57,256 nucleotides of DNA from Bacillus sp. (in: firmicutes) (GTDB lineage Bacteria > Bacillota > Bacilli > Bacillales > JACDOC01), in NCBI GenBank assembly GCA_017656295.1, contig JACDOC010000018.1, positions 1 through 57,256 of the forward strand. Direction: 5' to 3'. Each line of letters begins with the position of its first letter. Position 1 is the stretch's first letter. The notes beneath the pieces were generated by a model. It saw only the letters and a list, made by a program, of their open reading frames with translations. It was not told where the DNA came from and ran no database searches. Below, one piece after another: positions 33,725 to 43,504 of the stretch. The position numbers were made by a program, and so were the translations under genes.

Positions 33725-35551
33725 TTGAACATGATGGGAATTTGTGAAACACCTCTACACATGTTAACAGAGAAAGCTTGGAACGACGCCGATCAAAAGC
33801 TGTTAGCGAAAATGCTTCAAGAGTTCATGTATGAAGAAATTATCACTCCAAACCTTCTTAGTGAATCAGGAGACGTTCAAACTTACGAATGGATAGATAA
33901 AAAGAAAACAGTATATCGTTTTCAAGCAAAGCCCCGATTGTTTGATAGTTTCTACGTAATACCAGAGAGCATTGAAATAATAACAACTGAAGCAAAATAT
34001 ATACCGTTGTCTCTTTCTCTTTTACTTAGCATCCAGGAAGAAGGAAACATGTCAAGCTCAACTGCAGGACATTTAATAAAAGAATATTTACATACCCTAG
34101 TAGCGGACACTCACTTAATAGAAAAATCAAAAACGACAAATGAGCTGATTGAATTAGATTATGCTGAACTGGAAGGGGAAATGACTGGACATCCGTGGAT
34201 TACATATAATAAAGGCCGCATCGGTTTTGATTATGATGATTATGTAATGTATGCGCCTGAACAAAAGAGAAAGGTGCAGCTTTCTTGGATTGCCGTTCAT
34301 AAAAACATCGCCACGTTCCATTCAGTTGAAGGATTGTCATATAACCATGTCATGGAACAAGAGCTTGATGAAAAAATACGTCAACGCTTTGTAAAAAAAT
34401 TAGAGGCAAGGGGAATACAAGAAAAGGATTATTATTTTATGCCGATTCATGCTTGGCAATGGAACAATATCATTGTTTCCATGTTTGCAGCAGAAATTGC
34501 AAGAAATGAGATCATTCCTCTAGGTGAAGGGGAAGATGAGTATCTTCCTCAACAGTCGATTCGCACATTCGTGAATGTAACAAATAAGAAGAAATACCAT
34601 GTTAAGCTCCCGATGAGCATATTAAATACGCTCGTATACCGTGGATTACCAAGCGAGCGAACGGTCATTGCACCTAAAGTAACAACCTTTATAAAAAACA
34701 TACTGGAAAACGATTCGTTTTTAAGGGAAGAATGCCGTCTTGGTTTATTAGGTGAAGTAGCGACGATCAATGTCAACCATCGGACTTTCGAGAAGCTACA
34801 GGGAGCTCCATACCAATATCTTGAAATGCTAGGTGTTGTTTGGAGGGAGAGCGTTTATAATAAATTAAAAGAAAATGAACATGCTATAACACATGCGGCA
34901 TTGTTACATGTCGATCATGAAGGAACGCCGTTTGTGTCAAAATTAATTCACAAATCAGGTCTCACTGTCGAACAGTGGGTTCAAAAACTCGCAAAAGCGA
35001 TTTTGCCACCGCTTCTTCATTACTTATATCAGTACGGTACTGTATTTTCACCGCATGGCCAAAATACAGTGCTTGTGCTAAGAGACTACAAGCCAGAACG
35101 CATCATTATGAAAGATTTTGTAGATGATGTAAATATTAGTGACCAGCCACTTCCAGAACTAAAAATTTTAACGCCTGAGTTGAAAAAAGTTTTACGCAGT
35201 GAGCCTCCTGAAGGGTTAACTCAATTCATTTTAACCGGATTATTCATTTGCCACTTCCGTTATTTAAGCAATATTCTTCAGGAAAACGAACATTTCTCTG
35301 AATATCGTTTCTGGAGTATTATTCGAGAGGAAATTCTTTCTTACCAACGAAGATTTTCTCATTTACAAGAGCGGTTCAAGCTATTTGATTTATTGCGTCC
35401 GACCTTCACGAAGCTTACGCTCAATCGAAATCGTATGTTTGATTACGGTTATGAAGACGGAGATGACCGTCCACATGCGAGCGAATATGGAACCGTCACT
35501 AATGCCCTTAATCAAGTAGCCGTTCAAGAAATAAACTCAGTTGAGCGATAA
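33725..35551 (+). CDS. IucA/IucC family siderophore synthetase (RhbF-like)
   Basis: A 608-residue second synthetase, paralogous to the one at 29931. It carries MTGHPWITYNKGRIGFDYDDYVMYAPE, MPIHAWQWNN, QSIRTFVNVTNKKKYHVKLPMS and the end motif FSPHGQNTVLVLRDYKPERIIMKDFVDDV. It probably finishes the molecule by joining the second arm to citrate. The likely start is the ATG at 33731 behind AAAAAGGGAG; a TTG at 33725 is in frame. A 125-base gap separates it from the previous gene, but no terminator lies there and a strong one follows, so it belongs to the same unit. Confidence 0.93.
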   Translation: MNMMGICETPLHMLTEKAWNDADQKLLAKMLQEFMYEEIITPNLLSESGDVQTYEWIDKKKTVYRFQAKPRLFDSFYVIPESIEIITTEAKYIPLSLSLLLSIQEEGNMSSSTAGHLIKEYLHTLVADTHLIEKSKTTNELIELDYAELEGEMTGHPWITYNKGRIGFDYDDYVMYAPEQKRKVQLSWIAVHKNIATFHSVEGLSYNHVMEQELDEKIRQRFVKKLEARGIQEKDYYFMPIHAWQWNNIIVSMFAAEIARNEIIPLGEGEDEYLPQQSIRTFVNVTNKKKYHVKLPMSILNTLVYRGLPSERTVIAPKVTTFIKNILENDSFLREECRLGLLGEVATINVNHRTFEKLQGAPYQYLEMLGVVWRESVYNKLKENEHAITHAALLHVDHEGTPFVSKLIHKSGLTVEQWVQKLAKAILPPLLHYLYQYGTVFSPHGQNTVLVLRDYKPERIIMKDFVDDVNISDQPLPELKILTPELKKVLRSEPPEGLTQFILTGLFICHFRYLSNILQENEHFSEYRFWSIIREEILSYQRRFSHLQERFKLFDLLRPTFTKLTLNRNRMFDYGYEDGDDRPHASEYGTVTNALNQVAVQEINSVER

Positions 35552-35594
35552 AAGAAATTAGAGTGTGTAATTCCTTTACAAATACTTATGCGAA

Positions 35595-35627
35595 CTCCTC
35601 TAGAAGTAAAGCTAGAGGAGATTTTTA
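35595..35627 (+). terminator. Terminator of the siderophore operon
   Basis: CTCCTCTAG/CTAGAGGAG stem with an 8-base loop, then ATTTTTAT. The next 430 bases (to 36063) are AT-rich and hold no gene I can support. Confidence 0.85.
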
Positions 35628-36063
35628 TATGATCCTTTCCATAAAGTTGACGGTTTGAGCTAAGCAGTAATATAACTGTCTATTTTACATATATATATAA
35701 TTGTTAAAATTTCCGTATCATAGTTTTTGAAGTCTGTTCATCTTGTTTATGATTTGTACCTTTCCTATTCGCTCAAAAGTAACATGAGTGAACTGAAGGG
35801 TTAATTTTTTTAAAACCAATTTTTTTCTTGATGCAAATTGACAGAACTTTTAGATTAATAATTGAATAAACCTGTGAATGCTTATTTTGAACAATTAAGC
35901 GGCTGTAGAAGGTGATAAATCAATCATTTCAGGTAAGTGCAGTTTTACTTTTTTTGCAAAATTTATTTCAGCTTCTAAGTTCGATGCAGATGATTAGCAG
36001 CATAAATCGTCCAGCAGGCGGACAAAAGCTGGAGAATTTATTCTCATCGGGAGGGAAAAGTTG

Positions 36064-37125
36064 ATGAAAAAATATCCTCTCATCATGATCAGCATCATTA
36101 TTCTTTTAATAGGCTGTTCAAATGAACAACAAGAAGATCTTCAAGAGGAACTACAGGTAAATAACAACAGTAATATGGAAATCATCGCGCAAGATTTAAG
36201 TGTGCCATGGGCGATCGACTGGGATGGTTCATCTTTTTATATTTCAGAGCGGACTGGCTCAATAGTAAAAATTACAGGCAATAAAAAAATTAGACAGAAT
36301 CTACATTTAGAAAAGAAGCTTTCAACAGCAGCTGAAGCTGGTGTATTAGGTTTTGTGCTTCATCCTGAGAAAAGGAATACCGCCTTTCTTTACTATACAT
36401 ATGAGGATGAAAGCGGGCGATTTAATCGAGTTGTAGAAATACGAGAAAAGAATAATGAATGGTTTGAGGAAAAAGTTTTGCTTGATCACATTCCAAGCGG
36501 TGACCTTCATCATGGTGGAAGAATAAAAATCGGACCTAACAAAAAATTGTACGTCACAACTGGAGATGCGACAGTACCGATGATTGCCCAAGACAGGACA
36601 TCTCTTAACGGAAAAATTTTACGCATGAATCTTGATGGTACCATACCGGACGATAATCCTTATGCCAACTCCCTTGTCTATAGCTATGGACACCGCAACC
36701 CACAAGGCTTGGCATGGGATGAAACGGGTCAGCTTTATAGCTCTGATCATGGCTCAATCGGACATGATGAAATCAATCTAATTAAGCCGAAAGGAAACTA
36801 TGGCTGGCCTATTATTCAGGGAGATGAGACAAGAGAGGGGATGATCGCACCTTTGTTCCATTCGGGGGATGATACATGGGCGCCATCTGGAATTGCCTAT
36901 CATCAAAGGATATTGTATGTTGCACAGCTCCGAGGGGAAGGGATTTTAGCATTCGATTTAAGAAATAAAACATATAAACAAATTGTTTCCAACGTAGGTC
37001 GCGTGCGGGATGTATTCATATTGGGAGATCATTTATATTTTGTCACAAACAACACGGATGGAAGAGGGACGCCAACCGTTCATGATGACAAATTGATCAA
37101 AATTCCACTACGGAAAGCTTTTTGA
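36064..37125 (+). CDS. PQQ-dependent sugar dehydrogenase-like lipoprotein
   Basis: A 353-residue secreted beta-propeller of the glucose/sorbosone dehydrogenase family (YliI/Asd-like). Lipobox LLIGC ends the signal segment near residue 17. Family motifs: QDLSVPWAIDWDG, EAGVLGFVLHP, the catalytic DLHHGGRIKIGP, YVTTGDAT, YGHRNPQGLAWDE, SDHGSIGHDEINLI and NYGWP. It would oxidise aldose sugars outside the membrane if PQQ is available; no PQQ synthesis genes are in the window. GGGAGGG precedes the ATG at 36064 (an adjacent TTG at 36061 is also open). Monocistronic. Confidence 0.9.
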   Translation: MKKYPLIMISIIILLIGCSNEQQEDLQEELQVNNNSNMEIIAQDLSVPWAIDWDGSSFYISERTGSIVKITGNKKIRQNLHLEKKLSTAAEAGVLGFVLHPEKRNTAFLYYTYEDESGRFNRVVEIREKNNEWFEEKVLLDHIPSGDLHHGGRIKIGPNKKLYVTTGDATVPMIAQDRTSLNGKILRMNLDGTIPDDNPYANSLVYSYGHRNPQGLAWDETGQLYSSDHGSIGHDEINLIKPKGNYGWPIIQGDETREGMIAPLFHSGDDTWAPSGIAYHQRILYVAQLRGEGILAFDLRNKTYKQIVSNVGRVRDVFILGDHLYFVTNNTDGRGTPTVHDDKLIKIPLRKAF

Positions 37126-37260
37126 TGCAATTTTAGTAATTTAGGTTGATGCAAAAGAAGTGTTTTGAACTTTATTTTTTAAACCTCAATTACTGATTTC
37201 GCAAGGCATTTTAGGGTAACATACCCATCACTCAATGTAGAACCGTGTATCGAATTTTGA

Positions 37261-37308
37261 TAGCGAATATGGTGTTTCTGAAGTAAGTATTTATAATTGG
37301 ATTCTAAA
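37261..37308 (+). pseudogene. Fragment of an IS3-family orfA
   Basis: SEYGVSEVSIYNWI can be read here and corresponds to SEYDVSEVSIYKWI of the orfA fragment at 41440-41752 (other strand). About 48 bases of helix-turn-helix coding remain. The interval 37126-37774 otherwise has a REP-like motif and a terminator. Confidence 0.6.
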
Positions 37309-37374
37309 TACGTAATTGATTACTGCATCCTACACCAAACTAGTGTAAAGTTCAGTAAATAGGGAGACTAAGGT

Positions 37375-37399
37375 AAAGGGTACTAGGCACGTGTCGAAA
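37375..37399. repeat. REP-like motif, copy 1
   Basis: The 25 bases here (core AGGCACGTGTCGAAA) match 41433-41457 at 23 positions. Both copies lie next to IS3 orfA debris. Confidence 0.6.
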
Positions 37400-37447
37400 G
37401 CGATATTCAGGCATGGTTGATGTAAAAACATTCTTGTTCAACAATCG

Positions 37448-37478
37448 GGCGCATTTCTGTAGGAACGCGCCTTTTTTA
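37448..37478 (+). terminator. Terminator-like hairpin
   Basis: GGCGC/GCGCC stem with inner TC/GA pairing, followed by TTTTTT. No gene directly upstream; probably the leftover of a deleted unit. Confidence 0.65.
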
Positions 37479-37734
37479 CTTTTGGGCCAGATTCTTAAAT
37501 AAAAGAGGGTAATTCTTCAAAGCAATTTTTTTAACCGGGGCAATTTAGTCGAAGTTAATCATTTAAATAGATGAGGATATAAAGGAGATTAAATTTATTT
37601 GAAGGTAAATGTATTAAATTTTATGAGTTGGGAAGCACTCAAAATGCATAACTGTACTATCTAACTGAATAAGATGGCGATAAGCCTTCTTTTTATAGCT
37701 CAGGGTCTGATAAACATTGTTTAGGAGGAAAAGA

Positions 37735-39229
37735 ATGTCAAGTTATATATATATCCTGAGTTTCACCTAATCAAATGAATTCGATCATCAGAAATGGACT
37801 TAAAAAAACCGAAATTCCCAAGAAGATCATCATTGTTGGTGCAGGTATGGCAGGACTCGTCTCGGCCTCTTTACTTAAGCAAGCTGGACACCATGTTACA
37901 ATTCTTGAAGCTTCCGGAAGGGTGGGAGGACGGGTCTATACGCTGCGAGCCGATTTTAGGGATGGGCAGTTTCTTGAAGCTGGTGCGATGCGTATTCCAA
38001 ATAATCATTTCTTTACTTTGGAATATATAAAAAAATTCCAACTTCCGGTTAACGAGTTTATCAATTCGACTCCTAACGACATTATCTATTTAAGAGGAAA
38101 AAAAGCTCGTTTAAAGACATATGAACAGAACCCTGATATTTTTGGCTTTTTGGTAGCCCCACATGAAAGAGGGAAAACCGCTACGGAGTTGCTTCAATCA
38201 GCAATAAAACCCGTGACAGATTTTATTAACCAAAACCCACGGAAAAATTGGCCTGTGGTGGTAAAACAATTGAATCAATACTCGATGGAAGCTTTTTTGA
38301 AAGATAACCCGTTTGGAGTATCGTTATCTCCGGGGGCCGTCGATCTACTCAAAGTACTTCTTACAATAGAAGGATTTCCTGAGCTTTCTTTCCTGGAACT
38401 GTTACGTGAACTATTGGTTTTGTTTGCCCCTAATATTCGCTTCTATGAGATCACGGGCGGTAACGACCTACTTCCTAAAGCTTTTCTCCCTCAATTGAAA
38501 GATAATATTCTGTTCGGACAAAAGGTGAAGAAAATTGTACAGCACAACAACCAAGTAACCATTCATGCTGTCAATAAAATTTTCGAGCCATTTCAAATCA
38601 CCGGTGATCTTGCGATTATAACTATTCCTTTTTCAGTCTTACAATTTGTGGAGGTTGAACCAGTTAACTCTTTTTCTCACGAAAAATGGAAGGCGATTCG
38701 AGAACTTCACTATGTGGGCTCTACGAAGATCGGTATCCAATTTAAGAGCAGGTTCTGGGAAAGGGAAGGGATGTATGGTGGAAAAACAGCTTCTGATCTC
38801 CCTATTACGCTTACTCATTACCCGAGCTATGGCCTCGGTAAACCAGGACCGGGTGTTGTTTTGGCTAGTTATACATGGGAGGATGATGCTGTACCTTGGG
38901 ACAGTTTGTCCGATGAAGATCGCTTCGAATATGCATTAAAAAACTTGGCTACCATCCATGGTAAACAGGTGTATCGTGAGTTTGAAACAGGAGCGTCCCA
39001 CAGTTGGATTCGAGATCCATATTCTGGTGGAGCTTTTACGATGTTTAAACCATATCAGGCAATGGAACTATCTCCTTATATTTCCACTCCCGAAGGAAGA
39101 GTTCATTTTGCAGGCGAACATGCCTCATCTACCCACGCTTGGATCCAAGGTGCAATCGAATCCGGAATACATGTTGCACATGAAGTCAATAACTTACCAA
39201 GAACTTTCTTCAGTCCTAGTCACTTATAA
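37735..39229 (+). CDS. Flavin amine oxidase / L-amino-acid oxidase-like, N-terminus disturbed
   Basis: The long frame starts at the ATG at 37775 and encodes 484 residues: FAD motif IIIVGAGMAGLVSASLL, LEASGRVGGRVYTL, GAMRIPNNHFF, and the C-terminal GRVHFAGEHASSTHAWIQGAIESGIHVAHEV. It oxidises amines or L-amino acids to imines with H2O2 release; B. subtilis YobN is similar. The only good ribosome binding site (TAGGAGG, 37722-37728) serves the ATG at 37735, whose frame stops at 37770 after a TATATATATA run. One net base deletion would join the frames, so the gene is either frameshifted or starts weakly at 37775. It is about 40 residues short at the N-terminus compared with YobN. Confidence 0.85.
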
Positions 39230-39384
39230 AAAAGAGGATAATAGTGTAGAAACATTACCCTTTAATATACTTTTACCTGTTTTGCACAAAACTAAAACTT
39301 ACAATTATTGGCATGATCAACATAATTATGGATTATCGGTAGTTCATCTTTCCATTTAGTGGTGCCGTTAGCATAAGAAAAAAA

Positions 39385-39588
39385 TTGAATATCAAGGCGT
39401 TGAGAAAATTAAATATAAAAATTGATTTTATCTTTATAGTCCTTCCTATATTTTTCCTTGTTTTTTTAATTTATGATTATTTTACAGGTTGTGAAGGTTG
39501 CGTAAAGATTGATTTACGTTACTTTTTTTATTCATTAATAGCTTTAATAATCTATTTTGTATCTAAAAAAAGAAAAAATAAATCATAA
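39385..39588 (+). CDS. Possible two-span small membrane protein
   Basis: A 67-codon frame with two hydrophobic segments (FIFIVLPIFFLVFLIYDYF and YFFYSLIALIIYFV) separated by TGCEGCVKID, and a basic end KKRKNKS. The topology is sensible, but the TTG start lacks a ribosome binding site, so it may be a decayed gene. The CxxC loop is the only motif. The interval 39230-39384 shows nothing. Confidence 0.4.
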   Translation: MNIKALRKLNIKIDFIFIVLPIFFLVFLIYDYFTGCEGCVKIDLRYFFYSLIALIIYFVSKKRKNKS

Positions 39589-39820
39589 TTTCTTAAACCA
39601 AAGGGTGCTTTCGTTTAAGAATTAGATACTTAAGGTTGACCAATATTTTTTAGTGAAATTTAGGTCACCCTTTTTTTATTAACAAGGTTTTCATGCAATC
39701 ATTTGTCTTGTAACCAATAACATAATAGTATTTCAGACCGCAGCTTAAATTTTTTACTTATGTCGGTTTTCCAATTTGAACTTAAATAGTTGCTATTACA
39801 AATTCTATACAAGCAAAAAA

Positions 39821-39856
39821 GGAGAGCCGTTCACTTCTTACAATGACGAGCTCTCC
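39821..39856. terminator. Bidirectional terminator
   Basis: GGAGAGC/GCTCTCC stem with a 22-base loop, flanked by AAAAAA on the left and a T-rich run on the right. It ends the desaturase transcript on the minus strand. Confidence 0.65.
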
Positions 39857-39871
39857 TTCTTTTTTATCCTA

Positions 39872-40957
39872 TCAATCTTTTGACAAACTTCGGGCGGTGT
39901 CTGGCACGTCATCCACCTTCCGATATTTAATGAAGGTTGGATTTAGTCCGTTTCCGAGTGTGCCGTATGCGTGCCCTTGGCGCGGTTCGATGAGTTCGTG
40001 CTGCTGATAATACACACGCGGCGTCTTCCAAAGTGCAATGAGCGCTTTTCTCATCGGCATTTCATGATAGCGATCCGGCCACATTTTTTTGAGATGTTCT
40101 TTCACGAGCGGATAATATTTTGAACTCATCGTTGGAAATATATGATGCTCGGTGTGATACGAAAAGTTAAAATGCAAGACATCGACCCATTTCGGAACGG
40201 TAACCGAAAGGCTGTTTGCAAGCGGATCGTTGACCGGTACTAATGGATTTAAACGATGATTGGTCGAAATGTAACTCATGACGATGAAGTTTCCAATCAA
40301 GAGCGGCAAGAAAAAGGCAAAGAACCACTTTCCAAATCCGATGACAAACAACAAGCTAATCCACGTCGCCCAAGGCAATAGAAACTGCCAAAACACGACT
40401 TGACGATTTTTCGGCTCAAAATCTTTGAAAAAATAAAACAGCATCCGAATGGAATGAAGCGTAAATGTGATCGTCAATGCACTAAAGGCAAAGAACGCGC
40501 GAATCACAAGCGGAATTCGATATACCCAGTGCAATAAACGACTTTTCGCTAACTTTTCTAAACTCGGCCATGCATCAGGGTCCAATTCCTCATGTTGGGT
40601 ATACACATGATGATTGACGTTGTGCCACTTTCGCCACAACTTCGGACCTGTGCATAATGGCCAAAATGCAATGGCTCCAAAGAAATCGCGCAACCACGGA
40701 CGACGAACGACCGTACCGTGTAAAATTTCGTGACCTAAAAACCCTAGTGACGCAAAACAAAAACCAAGTACGAGAGAAATGAGGAAATTCCACAATGGAT
40801 GAAGATTCATCAAGGAAATGACAAAGAGTCCACTGATCGCAATGATGAGGTAGACAAGACCACCAAACAAACGAGAAGGAACGGGCTGAAACACTTCCTT
40901 CGGCAAGTGCGGCGAAATTTTCGACGCATACCAACCGAACGTATAAAATTCTTTCAT
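39872..40957 (-). CDS. Membrane fatty acid desaturase
   Basis: A 361-residue di-iron desaturase with four or more membrane spans. The three His boxes are GHEILHGT (residues about 75-82), HNVNHHVY (about 112-119) and HTEHHIF (about 272-278). Such acyl-lipid desaturases put double bonds into membrane phospholipids, often on cold shift. It is longer and different in its surroundings from B. subtilis Des, and closer to sphingolipid/acyl-CoA desaturase-like proteins. AAAGGAG precedes the ATG on the minus strand. The gene looks more G+C-rich than its neighbours, which hints at transfer. Confidence 0.92.
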   Translation of the reverse strand: MKEFYTFGWYASKISPHLPKEVFQPVPSRLFGGLVYLIIAISGLFVISLMNLHPLWNFLISLVLGFCFASLGFLGHEILHGTVVRRPWLRDFFGAIAFWPLCTGPKLWRKWHNVNHHVYTQHEELDPDAWPSLEKLAKSRLLHWVYRIPLVIRAFFAFSALTITFTLHSIRMLFYFFKDFEPKNRQVVFWQFLLPWATWISLLFVIGFGKWFFAFFLPLLIGNFIVMSYISTNHRLNPLVPVNDPLANSLSVTVPKWVDVLHFNFSYHTEHHIFPTMSSKYYPLVKEHLKKMWPDRYHEMPMRKALIALWKTPRVYYQQHELIEPRQGHAYGTLGNGLNPTFIKYRKVDDVPDTARSLSKD

Positions 40958-41252
40958 TCAAATAGATCTCCTTTCAAATATACCGACCATTCTTACGGAA
41001 TGGATGCACTACTCCGTAATGAGAGGCGCGAAATCACACACGAAAAATATTAAGAATTTTCAAACCAAATCGTTCGTTTTTATCGTAACACCTGTAAGTT
41101 TATCCTGTCAAACTTTTTTATTACTTGGTAATATTATCTAGTATCAATTCCTTTCTCTTTCTGAGATGAGGAACTAACCAATATATGGGATAAAACGTGT
41201 GAAAATATGAATTGTTTGCGGCTGAAAATAGTAAAAATTTTAAATGGGATGT

Positions 41253-41363
41253 ATGAAAATAATAAACGTAGATAAAAGCGAAGTCGAATGTTTGAAAAAA
41301 ATAGTTCGAACATTAGCTAGTATAAATGGTTTGCGTGCGATGTTAGATAATGACATTCATTAA
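41253..41363 (+). CDS. Possible 36-residue ORF
   Basis: MKIINVDKSEVECLKKIVRT then LASINGLRAMLDNDIH. The upstream GGGATG is a weak site. No family recognised; it may be a remnant. The rest of 40958-41342 holds nothing. Confidence 0.2.
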   Translation: MKIINVDKSEVECLKKIVRTLASINGLRAMLDNDIH

Positions 41364-41432
41364 AAAATGCTTTAAGGAATTAGAACCACTGCCCGGTACA
41401 AAAAAATAATACTGATCGCTAATATATTTTTT

Positions 41433-41457
41433 AAAGGGTGCCAGGCACGTGTCGAAA
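41433..41457. repeat. REP-like motif, copy 2, at the broken end of an IS3 orfA
   Basis: GGTGCCAGGCAC within AAAGGGTGCCAGGCACGTGT is nearly palindromic. It sits exactly where the orfA coding sequence on the minus strand loses homology to its family. Confidence 0.6.
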
Positions 41458-41752
41458 TTCTCCTCTTGTAAGCGACGTAGTTGTTTTTGTAACTTGGCAT
41501 AATCATCTGGTGTGACAGTTGATTCATCTTCCAAGTTCATAGGGGAAAATCTCTTAATCCATTTATAAATGCTTACTTCAGAAACGTCATATTCGCTACT
41601 TAAGTTTTTAACAAAAGTACCTGAGTGATAAAGTTCAACAACTGTTCTCTTGAAATCGTCATTAAATGATTTTGACACTACTTTCCCCATAAGGACACTT
41701 CCTTTCACTTTATAGTCTTGTAAATTTATCAAGAACTTAACTAAGATGTGTC
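41440..41752 (-). mobile_element. IS3-family element fragment (left end and orfA)
   Basis: On the minus strand a left end beginning TGGACACATCTTAGTTAAG is followed by orfA. From MGKVVSKSFNDDFKRTVVEL it encodes a typical helix-turn-helix (LSSEYDVSEVSIYKWIKRFSP) and a leucine-zipper start (LQKQLRRLQEENFD). The expected continuation ILKKA... is missing; after the REP-like motif the frame runs on as unrelated residues to 41343. The catalytic orfB is absent, so the element is dead. Confidence 0.85.
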
Positions 41753-41930
41753 CATGAAATTATACTAACACCAGTGATTAAAATTATTTTTCATTATAAA
41801 AATTTTTGAAAACTCACGGATTGTCTAAAAAACTTTGGGAAAGGGTTGAAGATAAGAATTATCGGAAATGTGGTACAGAAAAGAAATTAGAGGTGTTTAA
41901 GAAGGTGCAAGCAATTGTCGTTACTTTCGT

Positions 41931-42122
41931 ATGGAAGTCCGAACTCCATACGGAAAATGTTGCTATTATGCATTGAAAGCCTCTAACAAACGATTGACTC
42001 GAAAGGAAGCCGAGGAAATGGTTCGCAAGATGGTCCATAAGTATGAAGACCATCGAATGTATAGAGAATGGTTGAAAAAGGATTTGATTTTTATTTGTAG
42101 AAATTATTGGTGTGGAAAATAG
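41931..42122 (+). CDS. Hypothetical 63-residue Cys-containing ORF, possibly a remnant
   Basis: MEVRTPYGKCCYYALKASNK, RLTRKEAEEMVRKMVHKYED, then HRMYREWLKKDLIFICRNYWCGK. The frame extends upstream without a start (ASNCRYFR) to a stop at 41899, which suggests the start of the original gene is lost. The composition is protein-like. Not recognised. Confidence 0.35.
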   Translation: MEVRTPYGKCCYYALKASNKRLTRKEAEEMVRKMVHKYEDHRMYREWLKKDLIFICRNYWCGK

Positions 42123-42147
42123 TTCTTTTTAGAAAGGAAGTAATAAG

Positions 42148-42861
42148 ATGCGACAAATCATTGCTCTAGGCGGCGGAGGGTTCTCAATGGAACCGGATAA
42201 CCCGTTATTAGATCTGTACATATTGAAACAAGCAAAGAAAACTACTCCAAAGATTTGTTTTATTCCTACTGCTAGCGGGGATTCAGATATTTATATATCA
42301 AGGTATTATAACTTTTTTAATAAACAAAATTGTAACCCTTCTCATTTATCTTTATTTAAACCGCCAACAAGGGATTTAGAGGGGTTTTTACTGGAGAAGG
42401 ATATTATATATGTTGGTGGAGGAAATACAAGAAACTTATTAGTTTTATGGAAAGAGTGGGGGTTAGATAATATTTTGAGAAAAGCTTGGAACCAAGGGAT
42501 TGTTTTAGCTGGCATTAGTGCTGGTTCTATATGTTGGTTCGAGGAAGGCGTCACAGATTCATTTGGAGAAGGATTAGAACCAATTAAATGCTTAGGATTT
42601 CTAAAGGGCAGTAATTGTCCGCATTATGATGGAGAGTCAGACAGAAGACCTTCGTATCATAAACTAATTGATTCTGGAGACTTACAAGCTGGTATTGCAG
42701 CGGATGATGGAGTTGCTATCCATTATATAGAACAAAACATAAGTAATATAGTTAGTTCTAGACCAAAGGCAAAGGCTTATAAGGTTTATTTAAATCACAA
42801 GGATATGAAGGTTATTGAGGAAGAGCTTCAGACGAATTTTTTGGGTGAAATGAGAAATTAG
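42148..42861 (+). CDS. Peptidase S51 family protein (YgaJ-like)
   Basis: A 237-residue protein of the dipeptidase E/cyanophycinase clan. It shows IIALGGGGFSM, FIPTASGDSD, the IIYVGGGNTRNLL motif and the nucleophile elbow GISAGSICWFEEG with Ser at about 123, plus a later His (NCPHYDGES). It resembles B. subtilis YgaJ; substrates are probably Asp-containing or small peptides, uncharacterised in this group. Ribosome binding site AGAAAGGAAG. Monocistronic. Confidence 0.9.
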   Translation: MRQIIALGGGGFSMEPDNPLLDLYILKQAKKTTPKICFIPTASGDSDIYISRYYNFFNKQNCNPSHLSLFKPPTRDLEGFLLEKDIIYVGGGNTRNLLVLWKEWGLDNILRKAWNQGIVLAGISAGSICWFEEGVTDSFGEGLEPIKCLGFLKGSNCPHYDGESDRRPSYHKLIDSGDLQAGIAADDGVAIHYIEQNISNIVSSRPKAKAYKVYLNHKDMKVIEEELQTNFLGEMRN

Positions 42862-42912
42862 TACCCAGAAAGTTTGAATAATTGGTAAAATTCTTTTATA
42901 TATAAAGATACA

Positions 42913-43375
42913 ATGGAGAGGAAAAGGGATGGGATTATCAGAACAGCTAATCAAGAAGATATTCCGCAACTTTTAAATTTAATGTATCAATACATTGTGG
43001 ATTTTTATAAAAGACCTAAACCAACGGAAGAGTCATTTAAAGGATTGATGCAACATGTGCTGGATAACCCTTCTAGCGGAATACAATTTATTGCAGAACA
43101 AGATGGAAGAGTATTGGGTTTTGCAACCCTGTATTTCTCCTTTAGCACTCTTCAGTTGAAAAAAATGGCTATTTTAAATGACTTGTTTGTTATACCCGAA
43201 GCAAGAGGTTCAAAAACTAGGTGAGAAACTCTTTAAAACGTGCTTGTCTTATATAAGAGAGAATGATTTTGCCTACATGACATGGGAAACTGCAAAGGAT
43301 AATTTAGTTGTTCAATCTCTTTACAACAAAATGGGAGGTCAATTGTCTGAATGGTTAGTTTATGAAATCAGTTAG
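42913..43375 (+). pseudogene. GNAT acetyltransferase with an internal frameshift
   Basis: Two overlapping frames form one GNAT protein. The first reads IIRTANQEDIPQLLNLMYQY to MAILNDLFVIPEARG and stops at 43224. The second continues KLGEKLFKTCLSYIRENDFA ... NKMGGQLSEWLVYEIS to 43375. Removing one T from GGTT near 43206 fuses them (PEARGQKLGEKLF), restoring the acetyl-CoA motif. The start is also unclear: GGAGAGGAAAAGGG points to an ATG at 42928 in another frame. Gene broken, or two sequencing errors. Confidence 0.75.
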
Positions 43376-43504
43376 TGTATCCAATAGTTTTTTATTAAGC
43401 TATCCTGAAAATTAATATTTTCATTCTTCTGATGGTGCCGTATAGATGTGGCATGGGTGGCTATGATTCAAAAAGTTATTATCAACAAAAGGGGGGATTT
43501 TATA

